Below are positions 43,283 to 51,649 of a stretch of DNA of 64,000 nucleotides, in pieces (position 1 is the stretch's first letter; each line of letters starts with the position of its first letter). This stretch comes from Streptacidiphilus melanogenes (lineage in GTDB: Bacteria; Actinomycetota; Actinomycetes; Streptomycetales; Streptomycetaceae). A model generated the notes under the pieces. The model was not told where the DNA came from. It did no database searches and saw only the letters and a list, made by a program, of their open reading frames with translations. The stretch lies in NCBI RefSeq assembly GCF_000787835.1, contig NZ_BBPP01000015.1, positions 29,240 to 93,239 on the forward strand. The letters run 5' to 3'. The position numbers were made by a program, and so were the translations under genes.

Positions 43283-44229
43283 GCCAGACCACTTCGGACA
43301 GCACGATCGCCAAGGACGGCCGGACCACTTCGGACAGCCGGAGCGCCAAGGACGGCCGGACCACCCCGGACAGCCGGAGCGCCAGGAAGAGCCGCGGCCG
43401 GGGCAGGCGCGGGCCGCTCGCCTCGGTCGGACTGCACTCCGTGCTCGCCGTCGCGGCCTTCATCGCCGCCTTCCCGGTGGCCTGGGTCGCCTACGTCTCC
43501 CTCGGCCCCGGCGAGTACGACTACCAGCACCCGCAGCGGATCGCCGCGCACGCGTCGTTCTCCAACTACGACCACGTGCTGAACCACACCGACTTCTTCA
43601 CCTGGCTCGGCAACTCCACCATCGTCGCCCTCGGCACCACCGTCGTCGGCGTGCTCGTCGCCGCCAGCGCCGGCTACGCCGTCTCCCGGATCAGGTTCCT
43701 GGGTCGCGGCAGCCTGATGTACACCTTCCTGCTGACCCAGATGTTCCCGGTGTCGGTGCTGATCGTGCCGCTGTACAAGATCCTCGCCAACACCAAGCTG
43801 CTCGACACCTACCCCGGCCTGATCCTGGTCTACTGCACCACGGCCGTGCCGTACTGCGCCTGGCTGCTCAAGGGCTACTTCGACACGATCCCGGTGGAGA
43901 TCGACGAGGCCGGACGCATCGACGGGCTGAGCCCCTTCGGCACCTTCTGGCGGCTGATCCTGCCGCTGGCCCGGCCGGGCCTGGCGGTGGCGGCGTTCTA
44001 CACCTTCCTCACCGCCTGGGGCGAGGTCGCCTTCGCGTCCTACTTCCTGCTCTCGCCGGACAAGTTCACCCTCGCCGTGGGCCTGCAGCAGTTCGTCAGC
44101 CAGTACAACTCGCAGTGGAACTACCTGGCCGCGACGGGCGTGCTGATCGCCATCCCGGCCGCCGCCTTCTTCTACCTGGTCCAGAAGCACCTGGTGACCG
44201 GCCTCACCTCCGGCGGGACCAAGGGCTGA
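43279..44229 (+). CDS. malG: Sugar ABC transporter permease (MalG-like) with repeated N-terminus
   Basis: 316 residues. Six helices from about residue 50 and the EAA loop IDEAGRIDGLSPFGTFWRLI. ATG overlaps the malF stop. Odd feature: residues 4-39 are three tandem 12-residue repeats (TTSDSRSAKDGR type) encoded by 36-bp repeats, in the cytoplasmic N-terminal tail before the first helix. Such a tail is not part of the MalG fold and probably arose by slippage; it is hydrophilic and likely tolerated. Confidence 0.85.
   Translation: MSQTTSDSTIAKDGRTTSDSRSAKDGRTTPDSRSARKSRGRGRRGPLASVGLHSVLAVAAFIAAFPVAWVAYVSLGPGEYDYQHPQRIAAHASFSNYDHVLNHTDFFTWLGNSTIVALGTTVVGVLVAASAGYAVSRIRFLGRGSLMYTFLLTQMFPVSVLIVPLYKILANTKLLDTYPGLILVYCTTAVPYCAWLLKGYFDTIPVEIDEAGRIDGLSPFGTFWRLILPLARPGLAVAAFYTFLTAWGEVAFASYFLLSPDKFTLAVGLQQFVSQYNSQWNYLAATGVLIAIPAAAFFYLVQKHLVTGLTSGGTKG
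43288..43395 (+). repeat. Three tandem 36-bp repeats in malG
   Basis: Units 43288-43323, 43324-43359 and 43360-43395. The first two differ only at a few bases, and the third is more diverged at its end. They encode the N-terminal 12-residue repeats of MalG. Confidence 0.85.
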
Positions 44230-44306
44230 TCGAGCCGGTCCTCCGGCCCCGCCCGTAATCTGACCACCAGTCACTTCTCCCGCAGCTCTCGCACCCAAGG
44301 GATCCC

Positions 44307-46022
44307 ATGACCCAGCATCTCGTCGTTCCGGCCCAGTCCGCCCGTAGTGGTGGAGGCGAGCCCGCGCCGCAGAGAACCGGTTGGTGGCGTGACGCGGTGA
44401 TCTACCAGGTCTACCCGCGCAGCTTCGCCGACGCGAACGGCGACGGCATGGGCGACCTCGCGGGCATCCGCTCGCGCCTGCCCTACCTGCGGGACCTGGG
44501 GGTGGACGCGGTCTGGCTCTCCCCGTTCTACGCCTCCCCGCAGGCCGACGCCGGCTACGACGTCTCCGACTACCGCCGCGTGGACCCGATGTTCGGCCAA
44601 CTCGGCGACGCCGCACGGCTGATCGAGGACGCGCACGCGCTGGGCCTGCGGGTGATCTTCGACCTGGTGCCCAACCACTGCTCGGACCAGCACGAGTGGT
44701 TCCAGCAGGCGCTGCGCGAGGGCCCCGGCTCGGCGCTGCGCAAGCGGTTCCACTTCCGCGCGGGCAAGGGCGAGAACGGCGAACTGCCGCCCAACGACTG
44801 GGAGTCCATCTTCGGCGGCCCGGCCTGGACGCGGATCACCGAGCCGGACGGCACGCCCGGGGAGTGGTACCTGCACCTGTTCGCGCCCGAGCAGCCGGAC
44901 TTCGACTGGGACCACCCGGCCGTCGCCGACGAGTTCCGCTCCATCCTGCGCTTCTGGCTGGACCTCGGCGTCGACGGCTTCCGGATCGACGTCGCCCACG
45001 GCCTGGTCAAGGCCAAGGGCCTGCCCGACCTCGGCATGCACGACCAGCTGAAGCTGCTCGGCAACGACACCATGCCCTTCTTCGACCAGGACGGCGTCCA
45101 CGAGATCTACCGCTCCTGGCGGCCCATCCTGGACGAGTACCCGGGCGAGCGCATCTTCGTCGCCGAGGCGTGGACCCCGACGGTGGCCCGCACCGCCAAC
45201 TACGTCCGCCCCGACGAGCTGCACCAGGCCTTCAACTTCCAGTATCTGGCCACCCCGTGGGCCGCCGAGAAGCTGCGTGAGGTGGTCGACCTGACGCTGG
45301 AGGCGATGCGCCCCGTCGGCGCCCCCGCCACCTGGGTGCTCTCCAACCACGACGTGACGCGGCACGCCACCCGGTTCGCCAACCCGCCGACCGACGCCAC
45401 TCAGATCCGCACCCCCGGGGACCGCGAGCTCGGCCTGCGCCGCGCCCGTGCCGCCACCGTGCTCATGCTGGCCCTGCCCGGCTCCGCCTACGTCTATCAG
45501 GGCGAGGAGCTGGGCCTGCCGGACGTCACCGACCTGCCCGACGAGGTGCGCCAGGACCCGTCCTTCCTCCGCGCCAGCGGCCAGGACGGCTTCCGTGACG
45601 GCTGCCGCGTGCCGATCCCGTGGTCCGGCGCCGAGGCGCCCTACGGCTTCGGCCCCGCCTCGGGCGGCCCGAGCTGGCTGCCGCAGCCGGCCGAGTGGGC
45701 CGAGCTCAGCGTCGAGGTGCAGTCCGGCGACCCGACCTCGACGCTGGAGCTGTACCGCTCCGCACTGGCGATCCGGGCCGCGCACCCGGCGCTGGGCGCG
45801 GGTGACGGCGTCGAGTGGCTGGACGCTCCCGCCGGGGCGCTGGCCTTCCGCCGGACCCATGCGGACGGTGCCTTCGTCTGCGTGGCCAACACCGGCTCCT
45901 CGCCCGTCCGGCTGGCGCTGCCCGTGCCTGGGCGGTTGCTGCTCACCTCGGGCGAGGAGCCGGTCCGGGAGGGCGAGGAGACGGTGGTCCCGGCCGACAC
46001 GACCGTCTGGTGGTCCCTCTGA
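44307..46022 (+). CDS. GH13 alpha-glucosidase
   Basis: 571 residues, cytoplasmic (no signal peptide). Glycoside hydrolase family 13, alpha-glucosidase or oligo-1,6-glucosidase type, hydrolysing sugars imported by MalEFG. Conserved regions: DLVPNHCSD, GFRIDVAHG with nucleophile Asp near 228, IFVAEAW with acid-base Glu, and LSNHDVTRH with the third acidic residue. YQVYPRSFADANGDGMGDL is the usual start of the barrel. Its neighbour, the LacI gene, starts 1 bp after its stop. The released glucose would be a substrate for the ROK kinase at 16.4 kb. Confidence 0.92.
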   Translation: MTQHLVVPAQSARSGGGEPAPQRTGWWRDAVIYQVYPRSFADANGDGMGDLAGIRSRLPYLRDLGVDAVWLSPFYASPQADAGYDVSDYRRVDPMFGQLGDAARLIEDAHALGLRVIFDLVPNHCSDQHEWFQQALREGPGSALRKRFHFRAGKGENGELPPNDWESIFGGPAWTRITEPDGTPGEWYLHLFAPEQPDFDWDHPAVADEFRSILRFWLDLGVDGFRIDVAHGLVKAKGLPDLGMHDQLKLLGNDTMPFFDQDGVHEIYRSWRPILDEYPGERIFVAEAWTPTVARTANYVRPDELHQAFNFQYLATPWAAEKLREVVDLTLEAMRPVGAPATWVLSNHDVTRHATRFANPPTDATQIRTPGDRELGLRRARAATVLMLALPGSAYVYQGEELGLPDVTDLPDEVRQDPSFLRASGQDGFRDGCRVPIPWSGAEAPYGFGPASGGPSWLPQPAEWAELSVEVQSGDPTSTLELYRSALAIRAAHPALGAGDGVEWLDAPAGALAFRRTHADGAFVCVANTGSSPVRLALPVPGRLLLTSGEEPVREGEETVVPADTTVWWSL

Positions 46023-46023
46023 G

Positions 46024-47112
46024 ATGACCCTTCCCGCACAGGGTGGTCGGCCGCAGGCCGGGCCCCCGCCGGTCCTCCAGCAGGCGCCGGCCCGGCTGGC
46101 GGACATCGCCGTCCAGGCCGGTGTCAGCGAGGCGACCGTCTCGCGCGTGCTCAACGGCAAGGCGGGCGTCTCCGGCACCACCCGGCAGACCGTGCTGGCC
46201 GCCCTGGACGTGCTCGGCTACGACCGGCCGGTCAAGCTGCGCCAGCGCAGCGCCGGGCTGATCGGGCTGATCACCCCGGAGCTCAGCAACCCCATCTTCC
46301 CGGCCCTCGCCCAGGTCATCGAGCAGGTGCTGACCCGGCACGGCTACACGCCCGTGCTGTGCACGCAGACGCCCGGCGGCTCGACCGAGGACGAGCTCGT
46401 CGACCTGCTGGTCGAGCGCGGCGTCACCGGCATCGTCTTCGTCTCCGGCCTGCACGCCGACACCAGCGCCGACCACGAGCGCTACGCCCGGCTCGCGGGC
46501 CGCGGCGTGCCGTTCGTGCTGATCGACGGCTTCAGTGAGCGCATCGACGCCTCCTTCGTCTCGCCCGACGACCGGGCGGCGATGTGGATGGCGATCCGGC
46601 ACCTCGCCGAACTCGGCCACGAGAAGGTCGGGTTGGCCGTCGGTCCGACCCGCTTCGTGCCCGTGGCGCGGAAGCTCACCGGCTTCACCGAGGCCGCGCA
46701 GGAGCTGCTCGGCCTCTCGGAGGAGGCCGTCCGGGATCTGGTGCAGCACTCGCTGTTCACCGTCGAGGGCGGGCACGCCGCCGGGGCGCGCCTGTTGGAC
46801 AAGGGCTGCACCGCGATCGTGTGCGGCAGCGACCTGATGGCCTTCGGCGTCATCCGCGCGGCCAGGCAGCGCGGGCTGGAGGTGCCCGGCGACGTCTCCG
46901 TGGTCGGCTTCGACGACTCCCCGCTCATCGCCTTCGCCGACCCGCCGCTCACCACCATCCGCAAGCCCGTCGAGGCGATGGGCCAGGCGGCGGTGGACGC
47001 GCTGCTGGAGGAGATCAGCGGAACGCCCGCGCACCGCGCGGAGTTCGTCTTCCAGCCCGAACTGGTCGTGCGCGGCTCGACGGGGGCCGGTCCCTCGTCC
47101 GGCGGCCGTTGA
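46024..47112 (+). CDS. LacI family transcriptional regulator, copy 1
   Basis: 362 residues. HTH at about 22-50 (ARLADIAVQAGVSEATVSRV), then periplasmic-binding-protein fold with IGLITPELSNPIFPALAQVI and VVGFDDSPLIAFADPPLTTI. An N-terminal extension of about 20 residues (QGGRPQAGPPPVLQQAP) is absent from copy 2. The recognition helix is identical to that of copy 2, so both should bind the same operator, probably those at malE. It starts directly after the alpha-glucosidase stop and its own stop shares one base with the MFS start, so it is part of the mal operon. Confidence 0.9.
   Translation: MTLPAQGGRPQAGPPPVLQQAPARLADIAVQAGVSEATVSRVLNGKAGVSGTTRQTVLAALDVLGYDRPVKLRQRSAGLIGLITPELSNPIFPALAQVIEQVLTRHGYTPVLCTQTPGGSTEDELVDLLVERGVTGIVFVSGLHADTSADHERYARLAGRGVPFVLIDGFSERIDASFVSPDDRAAMWMAIRHLAELGHEKVGLAVGPTRFVPVARKLTGFTEAAQELLGLSEEAVRDLVQHSLFTVEGGHAAGARLLDKGCTAIVCGSDLMAFGVIRAARQRGLEVPGDVSVVGFDDSPLIAFADPPLTTIRKPVEAMGQAAVDALLEEISGTPAHRAEFVFQPELVVRGSTGAGPSSGGR
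46237..46464 (+). repeat. 228-bp block duplicated in the second lacI gene (partner 48497-48724)
   Basis: The two blocks have the same length and, by eye, only about a dozen differences, including synonymous sites. Flanking parts of the genes are clearly more diverged. This points to gene conversion or a recent duplication. Confidence 0.8.
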
Positions 47113-48329
47113 TGTCCTACCGTGCCCTGTTCGCGCCGCGCGGCGCGGCCGGCTTCACGCTGGCCGTGCTCGTGGCGCGGTTCCCCTCCGGGATGGCCTC
47201 GCTGGCCGCGACCCTGCTGGTCACCTCGCTGCACGGCTCCTACAGCCTGGCGGGTCTGGGCGGCGCGGCGGCGCTGGTCACCGTCGCCCTCGCCGGGCCC
47301 TGGCAGGCCCGGATGGTGGACCGCCACGGCCAGACCCGCGTCGCCGTCCCGGCGGTCCTGCTGGCCACGCTGGGCGCACTCGGCGTCCTCGCGGCGCTGG
47401 AGCTGCACGCGCTCACCTGGGTCTACCTGCTCGCCTGCGCGGTCAGCGGCCTCGGCCCCAACACCGGCTCGCTGGCACGCGCCCGCTGGGCGTTCCTGCA
47501 CCGCGGTGACGAGGCGGTGCTGCACACCGCCTACGCCTACGAGGGCGTCGTCGACGAACTCTGTTTCGTGCTCGGCCCGCTGGCCGCGACGGCGCTCGCG
47601 ACGGGCGTCTCCGCCCTGGCCGGCTACCTGACGGCCGGTCTGGTCTCCCTGGTGGGCGTCCTCGCCCTGGCCACCCAGCGCCGCACCGAGCCGCCCCCGG
47701 CCGGGCACGCCGCCACGTCCTTGGGACGCAGCGCGCTGCGCTCGCCGGGCGTCGCGGCGCTCGTGCTGATGCTGACGGCGACCGGCGCGGTCTTCGGCAC
47801 CATGGAGATCACCACCATCGGCTTCGCCCAGGCCCACGGCCACAAGGCCGCGGCAGGTGCGGTGCTGGCCTGCTACGCGCTCGGCTCGGCGCTCTCCGGG
47901 GTCCTGCTCGGTCTGTGGAAGCCGCGCGGACCGGCGGTCTTCCGGCTGCGCTGGGCGCTCGCCGCGATGGCGGTGACGCTCGCCCCGCTGCCGCTCGCCG
48001 ACGGGCTGTGGCAGGTCGCCGCGACGCTGCTGGTCGCGGGCTTCGCGACGGCCCCCACCATGTCCACCAGCATGGGCCTGGTCGCCGAACTCGTCCCCGC
48101 CGAGCGCCTCACGGAGGGCTTCACCTGGACCACCACCGGCCTGCTGGTCGGCATCTCGGGCGGCACCGCGGCGGGCGGCTGGCTGGTCGACCACGCCCCC
48201 GCCGGCACCGGCTACCACGTCCCGGCCGTGGCCGCGCTCGTCGCGCTGGCGCTCTCGGCGCGGCTCCCGCGCCGATCCGTCCCCTTCTCGGTCGACGAAA
48301 CAGCAGGCGAACGGTTGTCCGTGCAATAG
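47112..48329 (+). CDS. MFS transporter between two lacI genes
   Basis: 405 residues, about 12 hydrophobic helices. MFS features: GPWQARMVDRHGQTRVA as the loop 2-3 motif and SRYRALF-like cytoplasmic N-terminus (MSYRALFAPRGAAGF). It resembles small actinobacterial exporters rather than sugar porters. The ATG shares its A with the TGA of lacI copy 1, and lacI copy 2 begins 11 bp after its end. It may export excess sugar or an unrelated compound; co-regulation with the mal genes is the only hint. Confidence 0.8.
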   Translation: MSYRALFAPRGAAGFTLAVLVARFPSGMASLAATLLVTSLHGSYSLAGLGGAAALVTVALAGPWQARMVDRHGQTRVAVPAVLLATLGALGVLAALELHALTWVYLLACAVSGLGPNTGSLARARWAFLHRGDEAVLHTAYAYEGVVDELCFVLGPLAATALATGVSALAGYLTAGLVSLVGVLALATQRRTEPPPAGHAATSLGRSALRSPGVAALVLMLTATGAVFGTMEITTIGFAQAHGHKAAAGAVLACYALGSALSGVLLGLWKPRGPAVFRLRWALAAMAVTLAPLPLADGLWQVAATLLVAGFATAPTMSTSMGLVAELVPAERLTEGFTWTTTGLLVGISGGTAAGGWLVDHAPAGTGYHVPAVAALVALALSARLPRRSVPFSVDETAGERLSVQ

Positions 48330-48340
48330 GCTTCGGTGCC

Positions 48341-49366
48341 GTGAACACAGCGCGGTTGGCGGACATCGCGGCGCAGGCAGGGGTCAGTGAGGCCACCGTC
48401 TCCCGTGTGCTGAACGGAAAGCCCGGAGTGGCGGCGGCGACCCGGCAGTCGGTCCTCGCCGCCCTCGACGTGCTCGGCTACGAGCGCCCCACGCGTCTGC
48501 GCCAGCGCAGCGCCGGGCTGATCGGGCTGATCACGCCCGAGCTCAGCAACCCCATCTTCCCGGCGCTGGCCCAGGTCATCGAGCAGGTGCTGACCCGCTA
48601 CGGGTACACGCCCGTGCTCTGCACGCAGACGCCCGGCGGCTCGACCGAGGACGAGCTCGTCGAGATGCTCGTCGAACGCGGCGTCACCGGCATCGTCTTC
48701 GTCTCCGGCCTGCACGCCGACACCACGGCCGACACGGCCCGCTACGACAGGCTGCAGGGCCAGGGCGTCCCCTTCGTGATGATCAACGGCTACAGCGAGA
48801 AGGTCGCCGCGCCGTTCATCAGCCCCGACGACCGTGCCGCGATGTGGATGGCGGTACGGCACCTGGCCGGGCTCGGCCACGAGCGCATCGGCCTCGCCGT
48901 CGGCCCCTCCCGCTTCGTCCCGGTGCTGCGGAAGGAGGAGGGCTTCGTGACCGCGCTGGGCGAGGTCCTCGGCCTCTCGGAGGCGCAGAGCCGGGATCTC
49001 ATCCAGCACTCCCTGTTCACCGTGGAGGGCGGCCAGGCCGCGGCGAACGTGCTGCTGGACAAGGGCTGCACGGCGATCGTGTGCGGCAGCGACCTGATGG
49101 CCTTCGGTGCGATCCGCGGGGCGCGTGCACGTGGCCTCTCCGTTCCCCGGGACATCTCGGTGGTGGGCTTCGACGACTCCCCGCTCATCGCCTTCGCCGA
49201 CCCGCCGCTCACCACCATCCGCCAGCCCGTCGAGGCGATGGGCGCCGCCGCGGTCAACGTCCTCCTGGAGGAGATCGGCGGCAACCCGGCCCAACGGGGC
49301 GAGTTCGTCTTCCAACCCGAACTCGTCGTCCGCGGCTCGACGGGCGCGCTCAACCCCAACCAGTGA
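48341..49366 (+). CDS. LacI family transcriptional regulator, copy 2
   Basis: 341 residues. HTH at the extreme N-terminus (ARLADIAAQAGVSEATVSRV), effector domain as in copy 1, with most differences in the sugar-binding middle (for example MINGYSEKVAAPF versus LIDGFSERIDASF). GTG start 11 bp after the MFS stop. The stop overlaps the next gene as GTGA. The shared recognition helix and divergent ligand pocket suggest two signals acting on one operator set. Confidence 0.9.
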   Translation: MNTARLADIAAQAGVSEATVSRVLNGKPGVAAATRQSVLAALDVLGYERPTRLRQRSAGLIGLITPELSNPIFPALAQVIEQVLTRYGYTPVLCTQTPGGSTEDELVEMLVERGVTGIVFVSGLHADTTADTARYDRLQGQGVPFVMINGYSEKVAAPFISPDDRAAMWMAVRHLAGLGHERIGLAVGPSRFVPVLRKEEGFVTALGEVLGLSEAQSRDLIQHSLFTVEGGQAAANVLLDKGCTAIVCGSDLMAFGAIRGARARGLSVPRDISVVGFDDSPLIAFADPPLTTIRQPVEAMGAAAVNVLLEEIGGNPAQRGEFVFQPELVVRGSTGALNPNQ

Positions 49367-50091
49367 GCTTCTCCGCCGAAGCCCGCCGCGTCCGCGACCC
49401 CGGGTTGCCCCTGGCGTGGCGTCACACGGCCCTGCGTTGCGCGGTGACCTGCTACCGCCCCATGGGCTACCGGGCGACCTGGGCCTTCCTGGAGACCGCG
49501 GGAGACCTCCGCAGGGACGAGGGCGCGCTGCTGCGGGCGCTGGAGCGGCTGGAGCTCAGCAGGGCGGCGTGGATCGCCGAGGACGCGGTGTTCGCTGTCC
49601 TACGGCGTGAGGAGAAGCGCGGGCGGCATCGGCGCTCGCCCACGGCGGTGCAGTGGCTCCGGCATCGCGGGTACCGCTGGCCCGGGCCGGAGGGCCACGA
49701 GGCGATGCTCGGCGAGGTGCGGAGACTGTGGGCGGCCCACGCGGGCCCGTTCCCTTCCATGCCGGCGGCGGAGAAGGCGGATCTGGTCCACCTGGACGCA
49801 ACGGTCGCAGGCTGCGTTTCCGGCTACCTCGGCGCGTGCGGCGTCCTGGACGCCGGACGGGCGGTCCTGCTGTGGGGCGCTCTGCCGCGGCTTCGTGAGA
49901 CGGTGGCGCGGTTGGGCCGGGAGTCGCGGCGCTCCGAGGCCTACGCGTGCTTTCGCCGTCTCGGATGGATGGCGGAACTCGTGCTGAACGACAGGGAGTT
50001 GCCGGTGGTCGGAGACCGGTCTGCAACTCCCTGCGTCAGTGCTGCGAGGCCTTACAGGCCTTCGGCGTCGATGCCGAGGGCGCGGAGGTAG
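49363..50091 (+). CDS. Unknown soluble protein coupled to lacI copy 2
   Basis: 242 residues, no family recognised. Arg/Leu/Ala-rich and helical; features such as CYRPMGYRATWAFLETAGDL, RREEKRGRHRRSP, and VHLDATVAGCVSGYLGACGV can be seen. No signal peptide or membrane helix. GTG start overlaps the lacI stop as GTGA, which supports translation. Its last 40 bp overlap the 3' end of the convergent CbiX-like gene, and its final 15-20 residues are probably poorly constrained. Function unknown. Confidence 0.55.
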   Translation: MSFSAEARRVRDPGLPLAWRHTALRCAVTCYRPMGYRATWAFLETAGDLRRDEGALLRALERLELSRAAWIAEDAVFAVLRREEKRGRHRRSPTAVQWLRHRGYRWPGPEGHEAMLGEVRRLWAAHAGPFPSMPAAEKADLVHLDATVAGCVSGYLGACGVLDAGRAVLLWGALPRLRETVARLGRESRRSEAYACFRRLGWMAELVLNDRELPVVGDRSATPCVSAARPYRPSASMPRARR

Positions 50092-50897
50092 AGGCCGAGG
50101 GCGAGGCGCGCGACGGACGCGTACGCGCCGATCGGCTCCGCCGACGCGCAGTCGATGGCCTCGGCGACGGCCTTGAGGGCGTCGCCGGAGACCTCGGGGC
50201 CCAGCAGGTAGGGCGCCAGCGCGGGCTGGGTGCAGCCGGTGTCGCGGAGGTGGGCGACCGCCGCGGCGACGGACTCCGCGGAGTCCAGGGAGGCCGCGAC
50301 GACCGGGACGGCGAGGCGGGCGGCGAGGAGGACCGCGGTGACCTCGGCCAGCTCCAGCGCCTCGGGGCCGCCGGTGCCGGCCAGGACGATGCCGTCGGCG
50401 GAGGTGTTGATGGCGAACAGGCGCGCGCGGTCCGCGCGCGCGAGGCCGGCCTCGCTGAGCCGCACGTGGACGGCCTCGGCGAGCAGCGGGTGCGGGCCGA
50501 GGGTGTCCGTCGGCTTCACGGTCTCGAAGGCCGCCAGCACCGCGTCCAGCTCCGTGGAGGGGCCGGGGGAGAGGGGAACGACCACCGGGGACGTTCCGGC
50601 CTCCACCGCGGCCGTCAGCGCGTCTGTGAGGCCGACACAGGTGTAGGGGCCGTCCTCTTCGCCCGCCGTCAGGTACGCGGGGGAGACCTCGATGCCCGGC
50701 TGCTCGAGCCGGATCAGCGTGGCGATCTCCTCGGCCAGCTGCCGGGCCTCGGTGGAGGGCTGTGCGGGGACCGCAAGCAGCAGCGCGGGCGCGCCCTCGG
50801 GCAGCTCAGGGCGCTCGGGGCGGCGGTGGCGTCCCTTGGCGGGGGCGCTGGGCGTACGGACGGGCAGCGGCGTGCTGGGAGTCGCGGCAGTGCTCAT
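50052..50897 (-). CDS. CbiX/sirohydrochlorin chelatase-like protein lacking the usual metal His
   Basis: 281 residues. Two chelatase-like alpha/beta halves: APALLLAVPAQPSTEARQLA (about 36-55) aligns with the chelatase start, but the normal AHGSR is replaced by AVPAQPS. The second motif region, PVVVPLSPGPSTELDAVL, also lacks the usual His. GPHPLLAEAVHVRL and the family C-terminus LALGLYLRALG are kept. The enzyme active site therefore looks degenerate, so a binding or regulatory role is more likely than metal insertion. ATG at 50897. N-terminal 35 residues are Pro/Arg-rich. Confidence 0.65.
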   Translation of the reverse strand: MSTAATPSTPLPVRTPSAPAKGRHRRPERPELPEGAPALLLAVPAQPSTEARQLAEEIATLIRLEQPGIEVSPAYLTAGEEDGPYTCVGLTDALTAAVEAGTSPVVVPLSPGPSTELDAVLAAFETVKPTDTLGPHPLLAEAVHVRLSEAGLARADRARLFAINTSADGIVLAGTGGPEALELAEVTAVLLAARLAVPVVAASLDSAESVAAAVAHLRDTGCTQPALAPYLLGPEVSGDALKAVAEAIDCASAEPIGAYASVARLALGLYLRALGIDAEGL

Positions 50898-51037
50898 GGG
50901 GGACGATCGTAGGTCATCCGTTCGCCTGAAGGGAGGCGGGTGGCCTTATACAGGCCGTTTGAACCGTATGGGCGTGAGCAGCGTCACATAGATGGAAGCA
51001 GCACATGATTACTGACTGTGCGTCACGGGGGAGTTCC

Positions 51038-51172
51038 ATGCTGTCGATCATGGGCGCTGTTTTTGGCACGCCGAAGCGCACCGGTTGCCGAGAGCGACAA
51101 CAGTCCGCCCGGATTTGCCCGTTTCGGGCGGTCAACTCCCTGCGCTGTAAAGGAATCTGTCACCTCATGTAA
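51038..51172 (+). CDS. Possible small ORF, 44 residues, Cys-containing
   Basis: ATG with GGGGGAG 4 nt upstream, then 44 codons to TAA. The product has four Cys (RTGCRER, RICPF, LRCKG, GICHLM) and basic residues. Codon use is less GC3-biased than in neighbouring genes, so it could be a young, transferred or non-coding frame. The stop lies just before the hexamer array. Evidence is limited to the ribosome-binding site and length. Confidence 0.25.
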   Translation: MLSIMGAVFGTPKRTGCRERQQSARICPFRAVNSLRCKGICHLM

Positions 51173-51174
51173 AC

Positions 51175-51216
51175 GCATGTGCACACGCATAAGCACCTGC
51201 ACGTGCACGTGCACTG
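51175..51216. repeat. Hexamer array 1: seven in-phase units starting GCA
   Basis: Seven consecutive 6-bp units each begin with GCA (starts at 51175, 51181, 51187, 51193, 51199, 51205, 51211); the last three bases vary, with CGT most frequent. The array includes TGCACGTGCA palindromes. It ends 66 bp before the DUF397 ATG, a position suited to an operator. A related array lies at 52262-52366. Confidence 0.7.
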
Positions 51217-51282
51217 GCGATATCATCACCGGCAGTGAGACCGCTGCATGGTGCACCGCTCGCACGATCCGGGGAGATACCT

Positions 51283-51519
51283 ATGCGTCGCATCCACAAC
51301 GGCATCGCCGCCACGGAACTTGAGGGAGTGGTCTGGCAGAAGGCTCGTATGAGCAACTCGCAGGGCAACTGCGTCGAGATGGCGCGGCTGGCCGACGGGG
51401 ACGTCGCGGTGCGCAACTCCCGCTTCCCCGATGGTCCAGCGCTGATCTACACCAAGGCGGAGATCGTGGCCCTGCTCCACGGGGTCAAGGCCGGGGAGTT
51501 CGATCACCTGGCCGAGTGA
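51283..51519 (+). CDS. DUF397 domain protein
   Basis: 78 residues. DUF397 covers nearly all of it: VVWQKARMSNSQGNCVEMAR (about 17-36) with the conserved S-x-x-x-x-N-C-V-E core, then VAVRNSRFPDG and LIYTKAEIVALLHGVKAGEFDHL. These small proteins accompany XRE/DUF5753 regulators and have been proposed to form a toxin-antitoxin-like or signalling pair (Scr2/Scr1). ATG with GGGGAG 6 nt upstream. Followed by a strong terminator. Confidence 0.9.
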   Translation: MRRIHNGIAATELEGVVWQKARMSNSQGNCVEMARLADGDVAVRNSRFPDGPALIYTKAEIVALLHGVKAGEFDHLAE

Positions 51520-51542
51520 GCTGCTGTGGTGCACCTGTGAGG

Positions 51543-51570
51543 AAGGCCCGGGAGCGCGCTCCTGGGCCTT
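51543..51570 (+). terminator. Rho-independent terminator after the DUF397 gene
   Basis: AAGGCCCGGGAGC (51543-51555) pairs with GCTCCTGGGCCTT (51558-51570), one G-U pair, with a tight GC loop, followed by TT. The strongest classical terminator in the window. Confidence 0.85.
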
Positions 51571-51649
51571 TTCCTCGTCCGCTATCTCTTCATGGTCATC
51601 GAACTCTTCATGGCTGCCGCCTTTCGTCGCTCTCGTCCCGCATGCGCGG

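Larger units (their letters stand above)
50898..51282. other. Intergenic region before the DUF397 gene
   Basis: 385 bp. From left to right: the CbiX-like promoter side, a segment of clearly lower GC (about 50940-51080), the possible 44-codon ORF at 51038-51172, then the hexamer array at 51175-51216 and a second small TGCATGGTGCA-like cluster at 51245-51256, and the DUF397 ribosome-binding site GGGGAG. Confidence 0.6.
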
